Positions 57,952-64,000 of a DNA stretch of 64,000 nt are shown in pieces (positions within the stretch are counted from its first letter, which is position 1; each line of letters begins with the position of its first letter). Source of the DNA: Pseudonocardia nigra (GTDB lineage: Bacteria > Actinomycetota > Actinomycetes > Mycobacteriales > Pseudonocardiaceae); contig NZ_JAHKRK010000006.1 of NCBI RefSeq assembly GCF_019396355.1, forward strand, positions 1-64,000, read 5' to 3'. The position numbers and the translations under genes were made by a program. Under the pieces are notes generated by a model, which made no database searches, was not told the origin of the DNA, and worked only from the letters and a program-made list of their open reading frames with translations.

Positions 57952-58860
57952 GTGGATCGCGAGGTGTTCTTCCGCCCGGAGCTGCGGGCCGCCGGCTTCA
58001 CCGAGGACGAGGTCCGGCGCATGATGCGCGTCGGCGAGCTGATTCCCGTGCGCCGCGGCGCCTACGCCGCCGGCGCGCTGCCGGACAACCCGGACGCCCG
58101 CCACGCGCTGCTCGTGCACGCCGCGATGGACGGCCTGTCGCACCAGGCCGTGGTGAGCCACGTGTCGGCCGCGGTGCTGCACCGGCTCCGGGTGTGGGGC
58201 GTGCCGCTGGACCGGGTGCACGTCACGCGGAACCGCCGCAGCACCGGGGTCCGGCGCGGCAGTCGGGTCCACGTGCACTGCGCGCCGCTCGCGGTCGACG
58301 AGGTCGTTCTGGTCGACGGGGTGCCGACGACCTCCGTGCCCCGAACGGTCGCCGACATCGCGCGGACCGTCGGCTTCGAGCAGGCCGTGATCGTCACCGA
58401 CGCCGCCCTGGACCGACAGCCGGTCGATCGCGCCGGTCTGCTGGCCACGCTCGAGCGGTTCCCGCGCTGGCCCGGACTCCCTGCGGCCCGGCGGGCCATC
58501 GGCTTCGCCGACGGCGGCAGTAAGAGCGTGGGCGAGTCGCGCAGCAGGGTGGCGATCGCTCGGGCCGGGCTGCCCGCACCGGTGCTGCAGTGGGTGGTGC
58601 GGCGGCGCGACGGCCGGTTCGTCGGCGAGGTCGACTTCGCATGGCCGGAGCTGCGGACGGTCGGGGAGTTCGACGGCCGAGTGAAGTACGACCAGCTGCT
58701 CCGACCCGGCGAGACCCCGGCCGACGCGCTCTACCGGGAGAAGCTGCGCGAGGACGGGCTCCGGGGCGAGGGCCTCGCCGTCGTCCGCTGGGGCTGGCCG
58801 GACCTGGCGGACTTCGCGCGGGTGGCCGAGCGCCTCCGCGAGCGTTTCGACTGGCGATGA
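57952..58860 (+). CDS. AbiEi-antitoxin-like/DUF559-type protein, orphan
   Basis: This 302-residue protein has an N-terminal winged helix (EDEVRRMMRVGELIPVRRGAY, split: DEVRRMMRVGEL, IPVRRGAY) as in AbiEi-type antitoxin domains. The central part (VVSHVSAAVLHRLRVW, then VPTTSVPRTVADIAR) is typical of a large actinobacterial family. The C-terminal region has a PD-(D/E)xK-like pattern (GEVDFAWPE, VGEFDGRVKY), so a nuclease-like fold is possible. No AbiEii toxin gene is adjacent, so a toxin-antitoxin role is not supported. It sits between nudC and mrx1, where mycobacteria have none, flanked by related GTGCAC repeats. GTG 57952 matches the family start. Confidence 0.82.
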   Translation: MDREVFFRPELRAAGFTEDEVRRMMRVGELIPVRRGAYAAGALPDNPDARHALLVHAAMDGLSHQAVVSHVSAAVLHRLRVWGVPLDRVHVTRNRRSTGVRRGSRVHVHCAPLAVDEVVLVDGVPTTSVPRTVADIARTVGFEQAVIVTDAALDRQPVDRAGLLATLERFPRWPGLPAARRAIGFADGGSKSVGESRSRVAIARAGLPAPVLQWVVRRRDGRFVGEVDFAWPELRTVGEFDGRVKYDQLLRPGETPADALYREKLREDGLRGEGLAVVRWGWPDLADFARVAERLRERFDWR

Positions 58861-58868
58861 CCCACGGT

Positions 58869-58928
58869 GCACATCACACGGTGGCCGTGCACACGCTGGA
58901 ACCTGTGCACGGCCACCGTCAGGTGTGC
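58869..58928. terminator. 25-bp-arm hairpin between convergent genes
   Basis: Arms 58869-58893 and 58904-58928 pair with about four mismatches around a 10-nt loop. It is between the AbiEi-like gene and mrx1 and probably terminates both. Confidence 0.85.
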
Positions 58929-58932
58929 ATGC

Positions 58933-59181
58933 TCAGGCGGCCAGCGTCGCCAGCTTCTCGGCCACCGCCGTGAAGGGCGGGTTGGTCATCGCTGTGCCGT
59001 CGGCGAAGCGCAGGGTCGGCACGGTCTGGTTGCCGCCGTTGACGCCCTCGACGAACTTCGCGGCCTCGGGATCCTGCTCGATGTTCACCTCGTCGTACGT
59101 GAACCCCGCCTGGTCCAGCTGGAGCTTGAGCCGGCGGCAGTAGCCGCACCACGTGGTCGAGTACATCGTCACCTGAGCCAT
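58933..59181 (-). CDS. mrx1: Glutaredoxin-like protein (mycoredoxin)
   Basis: This 82-residue glutaredoxin fold has active site CGYC at residues 12-15, cis-Pro in QTVPTLRF (about 54) and GTAMTNPP after it. Actinomycetes use mycothiol, and CGYC glutaredoxins at this position (Rv3198A) are mycoredoxin-1, which removes mycothiol from proteins. It is divergent from uvrD2 with a 55-nt gap. Alternative name: NrdH-like; the length and motif favour Mrx1. Confidence 0.93.
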   Translation of the reverse strand: MAQVTMYSTTWCGYCRRLKLQLDQAGFTYDEVNIEQDPEAAKFVEGVNGGNQTVPTLRFADGTAMTNPPFTAVAEKLATLAA

Positions 59182-59236
59182 GCACTGTTCAACGACCGGC
59201 GCCCCCCGGCTCTTCCCCGGGTGTCAGGATGGGGCA

Positions 59237-61318
59237 GTGAGCTCGCCAACCCTCGACGCCCCGGAAGCCGGTCTCGACGACGAGCAGCTCGCCGCCGTCA
59301 CGGCGCCGCGCGGGCCGGTGTGTGTGCTGGCGGGGGCGGGCACCGGCAAGACCCGCACCATCACCCGGCGGATCGCCCACCTCGTGCGCACCGGGCACGT
59401 CGCGCCCGGTCAGGTTCTCGCGGTCACGTTCACGGCGCGAGCGGCGGGGGAGATGCGCACGCGGCTGCGCACCCTGGGCGTGGCGGGCGTGCAGGCGCGC
59501 ACGTTCCACGCGGCCGCGCTGCGCCAGCTGCGCTACTTCTGGCCGCGGGTGGTCGGCGGCGACCAGTGGCAGCTCCTGGACGGGAAGCTGCGGCTCGTCG
59601 GGCAGGCGGCGGCGCGGGCGAAGGCGGGCACGGACGCCGCGTCGCTGCGCGACCTCGCGGGCGAGATCGAGTGGGCGAAGGCGAGTCTGGTCGCCCCGGA
59701 CGGGTACGCGGCGGCGGTGGCCAAGCTGCGCCGCGACACCCCGGGCCCGGCGGAGCAGGTGGCGCAGGTGTACGCGGGCTACGAGGCGCTCAAGAACAAC
59801 GCCGAGCTGCTCGACTTCGACGACCTCCTGCTGCACACCGCCGCCGCGCTCGAGGAGCACGCCGGGGTCGCCGAGGAGTTCCGCGATCGCTACCGCTGTT
59901 TCGTCGTCGACGAGTACCAGGACGTCACGCCCCTGCAGCAGCGGGTGCTCGACGCGTGGCTCGGTGATCGCGACGACCTCACCGTCGTCGGCGACGCCAA
60001 CCAGACGATCTACACGTTCGCCGGGGCCAGCCCGCGGCACCTGCTGGAGTTCCCGAGGCGCTTCCCCGAGGCGGTGGTGGTGCGGCTGCAGCGCGACTAC
60101 CGCTCCACGCCACAGGTCGTCGCGTGCGCCAACTCGCTGATCGGGGCGGCCCGGGGCCGGGTCGCGGGCACCCGCCTGCAGCTGGTCGGGCAGCTCCCGC
60201 CGGGGCCGGAGCCCGACTTCAGCGAGCACGACGACGAGCCCGCCGAGGCCGCCGCCGTCGCCGCGCAGATCAAGCGCCTTGTCGCGGACGGCACGCCGGC
60301 GAGCGAGATCGCCGTGCTGTTCCGGATCAACGCCCAGTCCGAGGTGTACGAGCAGGCCCTCACCGAGATCGGCGTGCCGTACCAGGTGCGGGGCGGCGAA
60401 CGGTTCTTCTCCCGGGCCGAGGTGCGCCGCGCGATGACGGCGATCCGCACGGCGGCGGGGCGGGGGGAGACGGAGGGCGCCCCGCTCGTGGACGCCGTCC
60501 GGGCCGTCCTCGTCCCCGTCGGGCTCACGCCCGAGCCCCCCGGCGGTGCCGCCCAGCGGGCCCAGTGGGAGTCGCTGCTCGGCCTCGTCGAGCTGGCCGA
60601 GGAGCTCGTGGCGGTGGAGCCGGAGGCCGATCTGCGCCGGTTCTCCGTGGAGCTGGAGACCCGCGCGGATGCGGCGCACCCGCCCACCGTGCAGGGCGTC
60701 ACGCTGGCATCGCTGCACGCCGCCAAGGGCCTGGAGTGGGACGTCGTGTTCCTCGTGGGGCTCGTGGACGGCACGCTGCCGATCCAGCACGCCGACGGCG
60801 ACGACGACGCGATCGAGGAGGAGCGCAGGCTGCTCTACGTCGGCGTCACGCGCGCGCGGCGGCGAGTGCTGTTGTCCTGGGCGCTGTCCCGGCAGCCCGG
60901 CGGGCCGCGGCGCAGGCGGCGCAGCCGGTTCCTCTACGGCCTGATTCCCGACGAGCACCCCGCTTCGCGCATAGCGAACGGCCGCGGCCGGGGTGGCGCC
61001 AAGCCACGGTGCCGCGTCTGCGGCTCGCCGTTGCTCGGCACCGACGCGCTGAAGCTCCGCCGATGCGGCGACTGTCCGTCCGATGTGGACGTCGAGCTGC
61101 TCGACCGGCTACGTGGCTGGCGCAGCGGCGAGGCCAAGGAACAGCAGGTCCCGGCCTACGTGGTGTTCACCGACGCCACGCTCACCGCGATCGCGGAGCA
61201 GCGGCCGTGCGACAACGCCGCGCTCGTGCGGATCCCCGGCGTGGGGGCGCGCAAACTCGATCGCTACGGGCCCGCCGTGCTGGCGCTCGTCGCCGAGTCG
61301 GACGGCGGAGAAAGTTGA
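59237..61318 (+). CDS. uvrD2: ATP-dependent DNA helicase UvrD2
   Basis: This 693-residue SF1A helicase has Walker A AGAGTGKT at residues 32-39, Walker [11 protein letters not shown] (about 224), [13 protein letters not shown] (about 250), [13 protein letters not shown] (about 493) and [13 protein letters not shown]. The UvrD2 signature follows: a tetracysteine motif CRVCGSP...RRCGDC (about 592-613) and a C-terminal HRDC domain (about 635-690), as in the essential mycobacterial UvrD2. GTG 59237 has GGATGGGG immediately before it. Its stop lies 24 nt before the whiB7 promoter. Confidence 0.96.
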   Translation: MSSPTLDAPEAGLDDEQLAAVTAPRGPVCVLAGAGTGKTRTITRRIAHLVRTGHVAPGQVLAVTFTARAAGEMRTRLRTLGVAGVQARTFHAAALRQLRYFWPRVVGGDQWQLLDGKLRLVGQAAARAKAGTDAASLRDLAGEIEWAKASLVAPDGYAAAVAKLRRDTPGPAEQVAQVYAGYEALKNNAELLDFDDLLLHTAAALEEHAGVAEEFRDRYRCFVVDEYQDVTPLQQRVLDAWLGDRDDLTVVGDANQTIYTFAGASPRHLLEFPRRFPEAVVVRLQRDYRSTPQVVACANSLIGAARGRVAGTRLQLVGQLPPGPEPDFSEHDDEPAEAAAVAAQIKRLVADGTPASEIAVLFRINAQSEVYEQALTEIGVPYQVRGGERFFSRAEVRRAMTAIRTAAGRGETEGAPLVDAVRAVLVPVGLTPEPPGGAAQRAQWESLLGLVELAEELVAVEPEADLRRFSVELETRADAAHPPTVQGVTLASLHAAKGLEWDVVFLVGLVDGTLPIQHADGDDDAIEEERRLLYVGVTRARRRVLLSWALSRQPGGPRRRRRSRFLYGLIPDEHPASRIANGRGRGGAKPRCRVCGSPLLGTDALKLRRCGDCPSDVDVELLDRLRGWRSGEAKEQQVPAYVVFTDATLTAIAEQRPCDNAALVRIPGVGARKLDRYGPAVLALVAESDGGES

Positions 61319-61342
61319 TCGAAGAAGTACCCCGTAAATCAG

Positions 61343-61372
61343 TTGTGCGGCCCTGCGGGGGCCCTCTAGCGT
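61343..61372 (+). promoter_or_regulatory. whiB7 promoter with WhiB7-type AT-rich element
   Basis: -35 TTGTGC (61343-61348), 18 nt, -10 TAGCGT (61367-61372). The AT-rich GTAAATCAG just before -35 matches the WhiB7/SigA recognition pattern, so the gene is probably autoregulated. The leader before GTG 61712 is about 330 nt. Confidence 0.7.
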
Positions 61373-61439
61373 AGCTCGCGACGGACCTCACCAGCCCGTC
61401 TTTCGTCACGATCCAGACCCACGAAGGGGGTGCCGAGAC

Positions 61440-61610
61440 ATGGTCACCACGACGCCGAAGAGCGCCGCGATCCACGGCACCCGTATGCCCGAGTCCGTGG
61501 TCGTGGTGTACGCGCGTGCGTGGAAGCAGCGCCCGGCGAGTGTCGTCCTCGGCGGATTCCGTACCGACAACAGCACAGGTGTGTCCGCAGTGGAGCATCG
61601 CCATAGATAG
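61440..61610 (+). CDS. whiB7 leader upstream ORF
   Basis: This 56-codon reading frame starts at ATG 61440 after GGGGG and ends at TAG 61608-61610, 25 nt before an intrinsic terminator. Its peptide begins MVTTTPKSAAIHGTRMPE. In mycobacteria and Streptomyces the whiB7 leader carries an upstream ORF whose stalled translation by ribosome-targeting antibiotics opens the terminator and allows whiB7 expression. The layout here is the same: promoter, upstream ORF, terminator, gene. It probably works as a sensor, not as a functional peptide. Confidence 0.7.
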   Translation: MVTTTPKSAAIHGTRMPESVVVVYARAWKQRPASVVLGGFRTDNSTGVSAVEHRHR

Positions 61611-61635
61611 GCGAGACGCCACCGGCCGAAGTTCC

Positions 61636-61677
61636 AGGGCCGCGGACCCCACCAGGGATCCGCGGCCCTTTTTGTTT
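61636..61677 (+). terminator. Attenuator terminator in the whiB7 leader
   Basis: AGGGCCGCGGA (61636-61646) and TCCGCGGCCCT (61659-61669) pair perfectly over 11 bp, followed by TTTTGTTTG. This is a true Rho-independent terminator with a T run, rare in this window, placed between upstream ORF and gene. Confidence 0.85.
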
Positions 61678-61711
61678 GTCCTACCTGATCACCGCAACTC
61701 AGGAGGTTGAA

Positions 61712-62107
61712 GTGCTAGTCCGATCAGTTCCGTTGGACGGCGGAACGATCAGTCCGGAACAGTCATACGGTGGCGCCTCCGCCACCGGGCTGGGGTCCCT
61801 GCTGGGCTTGCTCGATTCCCATGGGGCACCCCGCGCCGGCCTCGACCTGCCGTGTCGTTCCGGCGACGCGGACATGTGGTTCGCCGAGGCTCCCGCCGAG
61901 CTGGAGCGGGCCAAGGAGCTGTGCAGGCACTGCCCGATCCAGGCCGAGTGCCTGGAGGGCGCGCTCCGCAGGGGCGAGCCGTGGGGAGTGTGGGGCGGCG
62001 AGATCTTCGAGCGCGGGGTCGTCATCCCGCGCAAGAGGCCCCGCGGCCGCCCGAGCAAGGCCGACCTGGCCCGCGACCGGGCCTACACGGCGGCCGTGTC
62101 CGCCTGA
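61712..62107 (+). CDS. whiB7: WhiB7 transcriptional regulator
   Basis: This 131-residue Fe-S transcription factor has Cys 48, 71, 74 and 80 for the [4Fe-4S] cluster, the GVWGG turn (residues 92-96) that binds SigA, and the AT-hook RGRP (residues 111-114) that contacts AT-rich promoters. The AT-hook is specific to WhiB7. It turns on efflux, ribosome-protection and methyltransferase genes after antibiotic stress. GTG 61712 follows AGGAGG by 5 nt. The N-terminus is somewhat longer than that of mycobacterial WhiB7. Confidence 0.97.
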   Translation: MLVRSVPLDGGTISPEQSYGGASATGLGSLLGLLDSHGAPRAGLDLPCRSGDADMWFAEAPAELERAKELCRHCPIQAECLEGALRRGEPWGVWGGEIFERGVVIPRKRPRGRPSKADLARDRAYTAAVSA

Positions 62108-62165
62108 TCACCGCTCCACCTCGTGGGCTCTTCGAGAGTCCCTGACCAGCAGGAGACCGATACCG

Positions 62166-62429
62166 ATGACCGAATTCACCACGTTCACCGCACACACCGC
62201 CCCGCGCACCGTGGTCCGTGACCGAGAGGGAATTGCGATGTTGCTCCACGAAGCACTGGCTCGATCTCGACAGCAAGAGGCCCAACGGGCCGCTCGTGAG
62301 TACACCCTGGCCCGCCAGTTCACCGCCGGCCGGAGATGGGACCTGCTCGCGGGTTTCGCCGCCCGGCGCGCCGCGCACGCGCGCGCCGGCCTGGGCAGCG
62401 CGCCGCTCGCCGCCTCCGTGTCGCGGTGA
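62166..62429 (+). CDS. Small basic helical protein downstream of whiB7
   Basis: This 87-residue protein has a Thr/Phe-rich start (TEFTTFTAHTAPRTV) and a long basic amphipathic helix (LLHEALARSRQQEAQRAARE, then RRWDLLAGFAARRAAHAR). ATG 62166 has AGGAG at the right distance. It follows whiB7 by 58 nt and precedes the strong hairpin at 62470, so it is probably co-transcribed and antibiotic-induced. I do not recognise the family. Confidence 0.7.
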   Translation: MTEFTTFTAHTAPRTVVRDREGIAMLLHEALARSRQQEAQRAAREYTLARQFTAGRRWDLLAGFAARRAAHARAGLGSAPLAASVSR

Positions 62430-62469
62430 GTGACCTTCGCGGCGCCATCTGAAGCGCGCCACAGCGCCG

Positions 62470-62505
62470 GCGTCGCCCCGGGCCACCACCGGCCCGGGGC
62501 GACGC
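62470..62505. terminator. Perfect 15-bp hairpin
   Basis: GCGTCGCCCCGGGCC (62470-62484) and its exact complement (62491-62505) enclose ACCACC. It terminates the whiB7 unit and the convergent dioxygenase/dehydratase gene. Confidence 0.9.
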
Positions 62506-62515
62506 CCGCATCTCG

Positions 62516-64000
62516 TCAGTGCGTCGGGGCGGACCGGAGGCTCCGCAGCCGCCGGTGCGCCGCCATCCGCACCGACGCGTCCGCGGTGCCGTAGCCGTCG
62601 TAGGCGCCGATGCGCTGCACGAGCTGGAAGAAGATCCTGCCGCCGAGCACCTCCGTGCTGACGTGCAGGAACTCCCCGTGCTCGTCCCGGTCGTACAGCA
62701 CGCCGAGCTCCCGCATCTGTGCGAGCAGGCCCGCGGGCGGGGCGAGCCGGGCGTCGAGGTCGTGGTAGTAGTTGTCCGGGATCGCCAGCAGCGGGGCGCC
62801 CGCCGTGCGCACCGCGCGGGCCGCCGCGAGCACGTCGTCGGTGGCGAACGCGACGTACTGCGGGGCGGTCACCCCCGGCGCCCACTCGCCGCGTCGCAGC
62901 AGCGCGGCCGACAGCGCGATCCGGACCCGCCCGCCGGGGTCGCGGACGGCGCGGTGGCGCACCAGCCCGAACGGTGCCGCCACCTCGGTCGCCGTCTCCG
63001 GCTGCAGCCCGAGCACGGAGCGGTAGAACAACATCGCCTCGTCGAAGTGGTCGAACGGCTGGGTCAGCCCGACGTGATCGACCATGGTGACGTGCGTGGC
63101 CGCTGCCGCATCGCCTGCGGCGGGCGCGAAGTCCGCCCGCCATCCCGCTCCGGCCTCGGTCCGGCAGAAGAAGACCGCGGTGCCGTCCGGGGCCGCGACC
63201 GCCGCGAGGTCCGCCTCGCCCGCCTCCCGGACGCGGGGGAGCACGGGCGCGCACAGCGACTCGGCGCGCCGGGCCGACGCGGGCGGGTCCGCCGACTCGA
63301 TGCCCAGCGCGGTGACCGCCGCCGCTCCGGCTCGTTCGCCGGTCGCGTTCAGCAGCACCCCCGCGCCACCCTGCTCCCACAGGTCGACCGCCTTCGTGCG
63401 GTGCCGCCCGGTCCGGGCGAACCCGAGCGCCGCGAGCGCCGCACCGACCTGCGTGCCGGACACCTCGTCGACCGCGAGCTCGGTGAACGCGATCCCGGCC
63501 AGTGCCGGTGGCTCGGGAGCGGCCGGGCCCGTCGCGAGGGCCGGGGTGCGGGCGGCGACCGCCTCCGACAGGGCGAGCAGCGAACGGCGCGCGTCCACCG
63601 CGGTGCGGGCGGGGTCGGACTGCCGGAAGACGTCGTTGAATACCTCGAGCGACAGCGGCCCGCGGTAGCCGGCCGCGAGGACCGGTTCCAGGAACGCGGG
63701 CAGGTCGAACGAGCCCTGGCCGGGAAACAGGCGGTGGTGCCTGCTCCACTGCAGCACGTCCATCGACAGGTGCGGGGCGTCGGCGAGCTGCAGGAAGAAC
63801 AACTTCTCACCGGGGATCCGCGCGATACCGGCCGGGTCGGAGCCGCGGGACAGGATGTGGAAGCTGTCCAGGCAGAGCCCGAGCGCCGGGTGGTCGGCGC
63901 GGGCGACGACGTCCCAGGACCGCTCGTACGTGTTGACGTGCGTGCCCCACGCCAGCGCCTCGTACGCGACGCGCAGGCCGCGGGCGCCTGCGCGTTCCGC
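62516..64000 (-). CDS. Sugar-phosphate isomerase/epimerase and VOC-dioxygenase fusion (3-dehydroshikimate dehydratase-like), partial
   Basis: The gene runs off the right edge; 494 codons are visible. The N-terminal part is an AP-endonuclease-2-like TIM barrel (ALAWGTHVNTYERSWDVV, LGLCLDSFHILSRG, KLFFLQLADAPHL and SLEVFND). The C-terminal half is a VOC fold like 4-hydroxyphenylpyruvate dioxygenase (VDHVGLTQPFDHFDEAMLFY split as VDHVGLTQPFDH and FDEAMLFY; FLHVSTEVLGGRIFFQLV with the metal-site Glu/His context). This fusion is known as QuiC/AsbF-HPPD-like 3-dehydroshikimate dehydratase in actinobacteria, leading to protocatechuate. Upstream genes are outside the window. Confidence 0.85.
   Translation of the reverse strand, partial: AERAGARGLRVAYEALAWGTHVNTYERSWDVVARADHPALGLCLDSFHILSRGSDPAGIARIPGEKLFFLQLADAPHLSMDVLQWSRHHRLFPGQGSFDLPAFLEPVLAAGYRGPLSLEVFNDVFRQSDPARTAVDARRSLLALSEAVAARTPALATGPAAPEPPALAGIAFTELAVDEVSGTQVGAALAALGFARTGRHRTKAVDLWEQGGAGVLLNATGERAGAAAVTALGIESADPPASARRAESLCAPVLPRVREAGEADLAAVAAPDGTAVFFCRTEAGAGWRADFAPAAGDAAAATHVTMVDHVGLTQPFDHFDEAMLFYRSVLGLQPETATEVAAPFGLVRHRAVRDPGGRVRIALSAALLRRGEWAPGVTAPQYVAFATDDVLAAARAVRTAGAPLLAIPDNYYHDLDARLAPPAGLLAQMRELGVLYDRDEHGEFLHVSTEVLGGRIFFQLVQRIGAYDGYGTADASVRMAAHRRLRSLRSAPTH

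Noticed and set aside
57952-58860. Toxin-antitoxin pair (AbiE type)
   Set aside because: No nucleotidyltransferase toxin gene is adjacent; only the antitoxin-like winged helix is seen.
1-64000. tRNA or rRNA genes
   Set aside because: No cloverleaf with GGTTCRANTCC-type T arm or rRNA-like stretch was noticed by eye; a tRNAscan run would settle it.

Overview
The window is GC-rich DNA from an actinomycete. The WhiB, AdnAB, MoeZ, TIGR02569 and DUF3558 families, frequent GTG starts and many GTGA/ATGA overlaps suggest the order Pseudonocardiales (Pseudonocardia-like); the genus is inferred, not proven. I saw no rRNA, tRNA, CRISPR array or complete prophage.

Backbone: the order moeZ, TIGR02569 protein, Atl-type alkyltransferase-like gene, LipV-like hydrolase, adnA, adnB, RCK-type K+ channel, nudC, glutaredoxin (mrx1), uvrD2, whiB7 matches, from memory, the Mycobacterium tuberculosis block Rv3206c to Rv3197A. 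It combines DNA repair and recombination (AdnAB, UvrD2, Atl), redox and NAD(H) care (Mrx1, NudC), sulfur transfer (MoeZ) and intrinsic drug resistance (WhiB7). Blocks of other genes sit between these backbone genes.

Layout: 1-543 is a transposase tail joined to a clpP that has lost its 5' end. 570-3796 holds a TetR regulator, a P-type-ATPase-like protein without the phosphorylation motif, and a secreted His-rich partner. 4044-6315 holds a hydrolase and moeZ. 6632-10240 encodes a very long, charged, repeat-rich membrane protein. 12119-22313 is a complete nitrate/nitrite assimilation cluster (narK, nasA, NasB-like flavoprotein, nirB, nirD, a HemD-HTH regulator like NnaR, and a CbiX chelatase for siroheme). 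22423-31513 holds atl, lipV-like, adnA, a GH16 lipoprotein and adnB. 33252-36755 is a tandemly duplicated DUF3558 lipoprotein plus small helical protein module with a WXG/PPE-like proline-rich protein. 38412-41271 is a two-component system divergent from an Asp-rich DUF5666 protein, with a four-part operator candidate between them. 41315-45050 is a xylose operon (ROK repressor, xylB, xylA) with a palindromic operator. 45108-54031 holds xthA, an aldehyde dehydrogenase, a DUF4142 lipoprotein with sortase, an MFS exporter, two decayed genes and proA. 54182-57815 holds an M16 peptidase pair overlapping nudC. 57952-58860 is an AbiEi/DUF559-like orphan between nudC and mrx1. 61343-62107 is whiB7 with its promoter, an upstream ORF and an attenuator. 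The last gene runs off the window.

Two features recur at every scale. Many genes show a TANNNT-like -10 box 6-7 nt before a GTG/ATG, the signature of leaderless mRNAs. Gene ends carry several families of near-perfect hairpins and short direct repeats, some of which have entered coding sequence. Two genes (a DoxX-like protein and a 1.3-kb unknown) carry single-base frameshifts in C runs, so they are either young pseudogenes or assembly errors.
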